This document shows, piece by piece, positions 5,951 to 6,692 of a DNA stretch of 6,692 nt (positions are counted from its first letter, which is position 1; each line of letters opens with the position of its first letter). The notes under the pieces were generated by a model. It did not search any database, was not told the DNA's origin, and was given only the letters and a program-made list of their open reading frames with translations. The stretch covers positions 1 through 6,692 of the forward strand of contig JAICUV010000187.1 in assembly GCA_025935655.1 (NCBI GenBank). The letters are read 5' to 3'. The position numbers and the translations under genes are program-made. Origin of the DNA: Chloroflexota bacterium. Lineage in GTDB: Bacteria > Chloroflexota > Limnocylindria > Limnocylindrales > CSP1-4.

Positions 5951-6000
5951 CGGCCGGGCCGGCACCAAGCGAGGCGACCGCACACGGAGACGCGCGTCCC

Positions 6001-6692
6001 ATGACGTTCCAGGGAGACCCGCACCGCACGCTGGGCGTGTCTCCGGGCGCGTCCCTGAACGAGATCAAGTCCGCCTACCGTCGACTCGTCAAGCAGTACC
6101 ACCCGGACGCGGCCGGGGAGCGGGCGCTGCCGCGCTTCCTCGCGATCCAGGCGGCGTACGAGCGGCTGGTCGACGGCGAAGGACGGCTGCGCCCGCCGGG
6201 CTGGGCGCCGAAGGCCGCGCGCGGCGGCGGGACTCGTCCGCAGGAGTCGTGGCGTGCCGATCCGAACCGGGCGCGGGCGTCCCGTGACGCGTGGCGTGCA
6301 CGCCGGTCGGGGGCGGGATCCGCGTCGGGCGCGGGCGCACCCGGTGGCGCGGGCACGAAGCCCGGGAGCGGCGCGAAGCCGGCGAGCGGCGCGAAGCCCG
6401 GTGCGGGCACCGCCGACGGCGGCGGCACGGGCGCCGCGGACGGCGCGACCGGCGGAGACGGCTACACGTGGACGCGATCGAGCGCGGGCTCCCACCGCGA
6501 GCGGACGCACCGCGAGCACCGCCGCGGGCCGCGCAAGGCGACCCCGGGCTCCACGACCTACGACGAGGCCGCGGAGCCGCTCGATCCGGACTGGGACGGC
6601 GGCGCCTGGTACGGCCCCAGCTCCGGGACCTACTGGACGATCAACCCGCGCGAGTACGCGGACCCGCGCAAGCACGGCCCCGAGTACCTCGC
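6001..6692 (+). CDS. J-domain (DnaJ-like) co-chaperone, 3' end cut by the window
   Basis: The frame is open from the ATG at 6001 to the window edge: 230 codons and no stop. Residues 7-58 form a J domain: PHRTLGVSPGASLNEIKSAY, then RRLVKQYHPDA with the HPD triad at 34-36 that stimulates the Hsp70 (DnaK) ATPase, then FLAIQAAYERLVD. No DnaJ zinc-finger CxxCxGxG motifs are present and no cysteine is seen at all, so this is a type III J protein and not DnaJ itself. The middle (65-150) is low-complexity Gly/Ala/Arg with a hexapeptide repeat. The visible end is ordered and aromatic: DPDWDGGAWYGPSSGTYW (196-213), then INPREYADPRKHGPEYL (214-230), which may be a second conserved domain. GGAGA at 5986-5990 is a fair ribosome binding site, 10 bases upstream. 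The 50-bp gap after the asparaginase gene suggests co-transcription. The client is unknown. Confidence 0.88.
   Translation, partial: MTFQGDPHRTLGVSPGASLNEIKSAYRRLVKQYHPDAAGERALPRFLAIQAAYERLVDGEGRLRPPGWAPKAARGGGTRPQESWRADPNRARASRDAWRARRSGAGSASGAGAPGGAGTKPGSGAKPASGAKPGAGTADGGGTGAADGATGGDGYTWTRSSAGSHRERTHREHRRGPRKATPGSTTYDEAAEPLDPDWDGGAWYGPSSGTYWTINPREYADPRKHGPEYL
6349..6402 (+). repeat. 18-bp tandem repeat coding three hexapeptides in the J-domain protein linker
   Basis: Three in-frame copies encode AGTKPG, SGAKPA and SGAKPG (residues 117-134). Copies 2 and 3 share the identical 15-mer GAGCGGCGCGAAGCC at 6366-6380 and 6384-6398, a period of exactly 18. This is a recent, frame-preserving expansion within a flexible linker, likely to vary in copy number between strains. 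Confidence 0.8.

Noticed and set aside
5951..5961. Palindrome CGGCC-g-GGCCG right after the asparaginase stop
   Set aside because: No room for a loop without losing pairs and no U-tract; likely chance in GC-rich DNA and unlikely to stop transcription into the J-domain gene.
5857..6675. 272-codon minus-strand frame opposite the J-domain gene
   Set aside because: The opposite strand has an unmistakable J domain with HPD; this frame is low-complexity Arg/Ala/Val.

Overview
The window is very GC-rich bacterial DNA, by eye around 70% G+C. Third codon positions in the real genes are almost all G or C, and nearly every gene has a long spurious open frame opposite it. The gene content suggests a free-living high-GC bacterium. 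The best guess is an uncultured soil or freshwater Chloroflexota lineage (Limnocylindria/Ellin6529-like), with Actinomycetota as the alternative. This rests on gene style and not on a phylogenetic marker. No tRNA, rRNA, CRISPR array, transposase or phage gene was found.

Layout. Positions 1-156 hold the possible last 15 codons of an upstream gene and the 5' region of gene 1, ending in a strong Shine-Dalgarno. Gene 1 (157-3012, +) is a 951-residue signalling protein: a class III nucleotide cyclase domain with all canonical catalytic residues, then a STAND/NB-ARC-type ATPase, then a TPR-like helical tail with no DNA-binding domain. A 19-bp imperfect tandem duplication covers its stop codon, and a perfect 7-bp dyad lies just beyond. 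Gene 2 (3166-3561, +) is a small all-helical protein of unknown function. A dyad-rich intergenic stretch (3562-3757) follows, then gene 3 (3758-3979, +), a 73-residue unknown protein. Gene 4 (4050-4694, -) is uracil phosphoribosyltransferase (upp), convergent with gene 3. Gene 5 (4802-5950, +), divergent from upp, is a Rhizobium etli-type (Asparaginase_II, PF06089) L-asparaginase. Gene 6 (6001 to the window end, +) is a J-domain protein, probably co-transcribed with gene 5 and cut by the window edge.

How they work together. upp salvages uracil to UMP and the asparaginase releases aspartate and ammonia, a pyrimidine and amino-acid precursor. The two are transcribed back to back from a 107-bp gap holding two facing -10-like hexamers, so joint or competing control is possible but not shown. 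The cyclase-STAND-TPR protein looks like a stand-alone sensor. Nothing in the window is clearly an undescribed multi-gene system. The points most worth a second look are the cyclase-STAND fusion, the Lys-to-Asn change at the asparaginase metal site, the dyad-rich spacer before gene 3, and the unknown small proteins.
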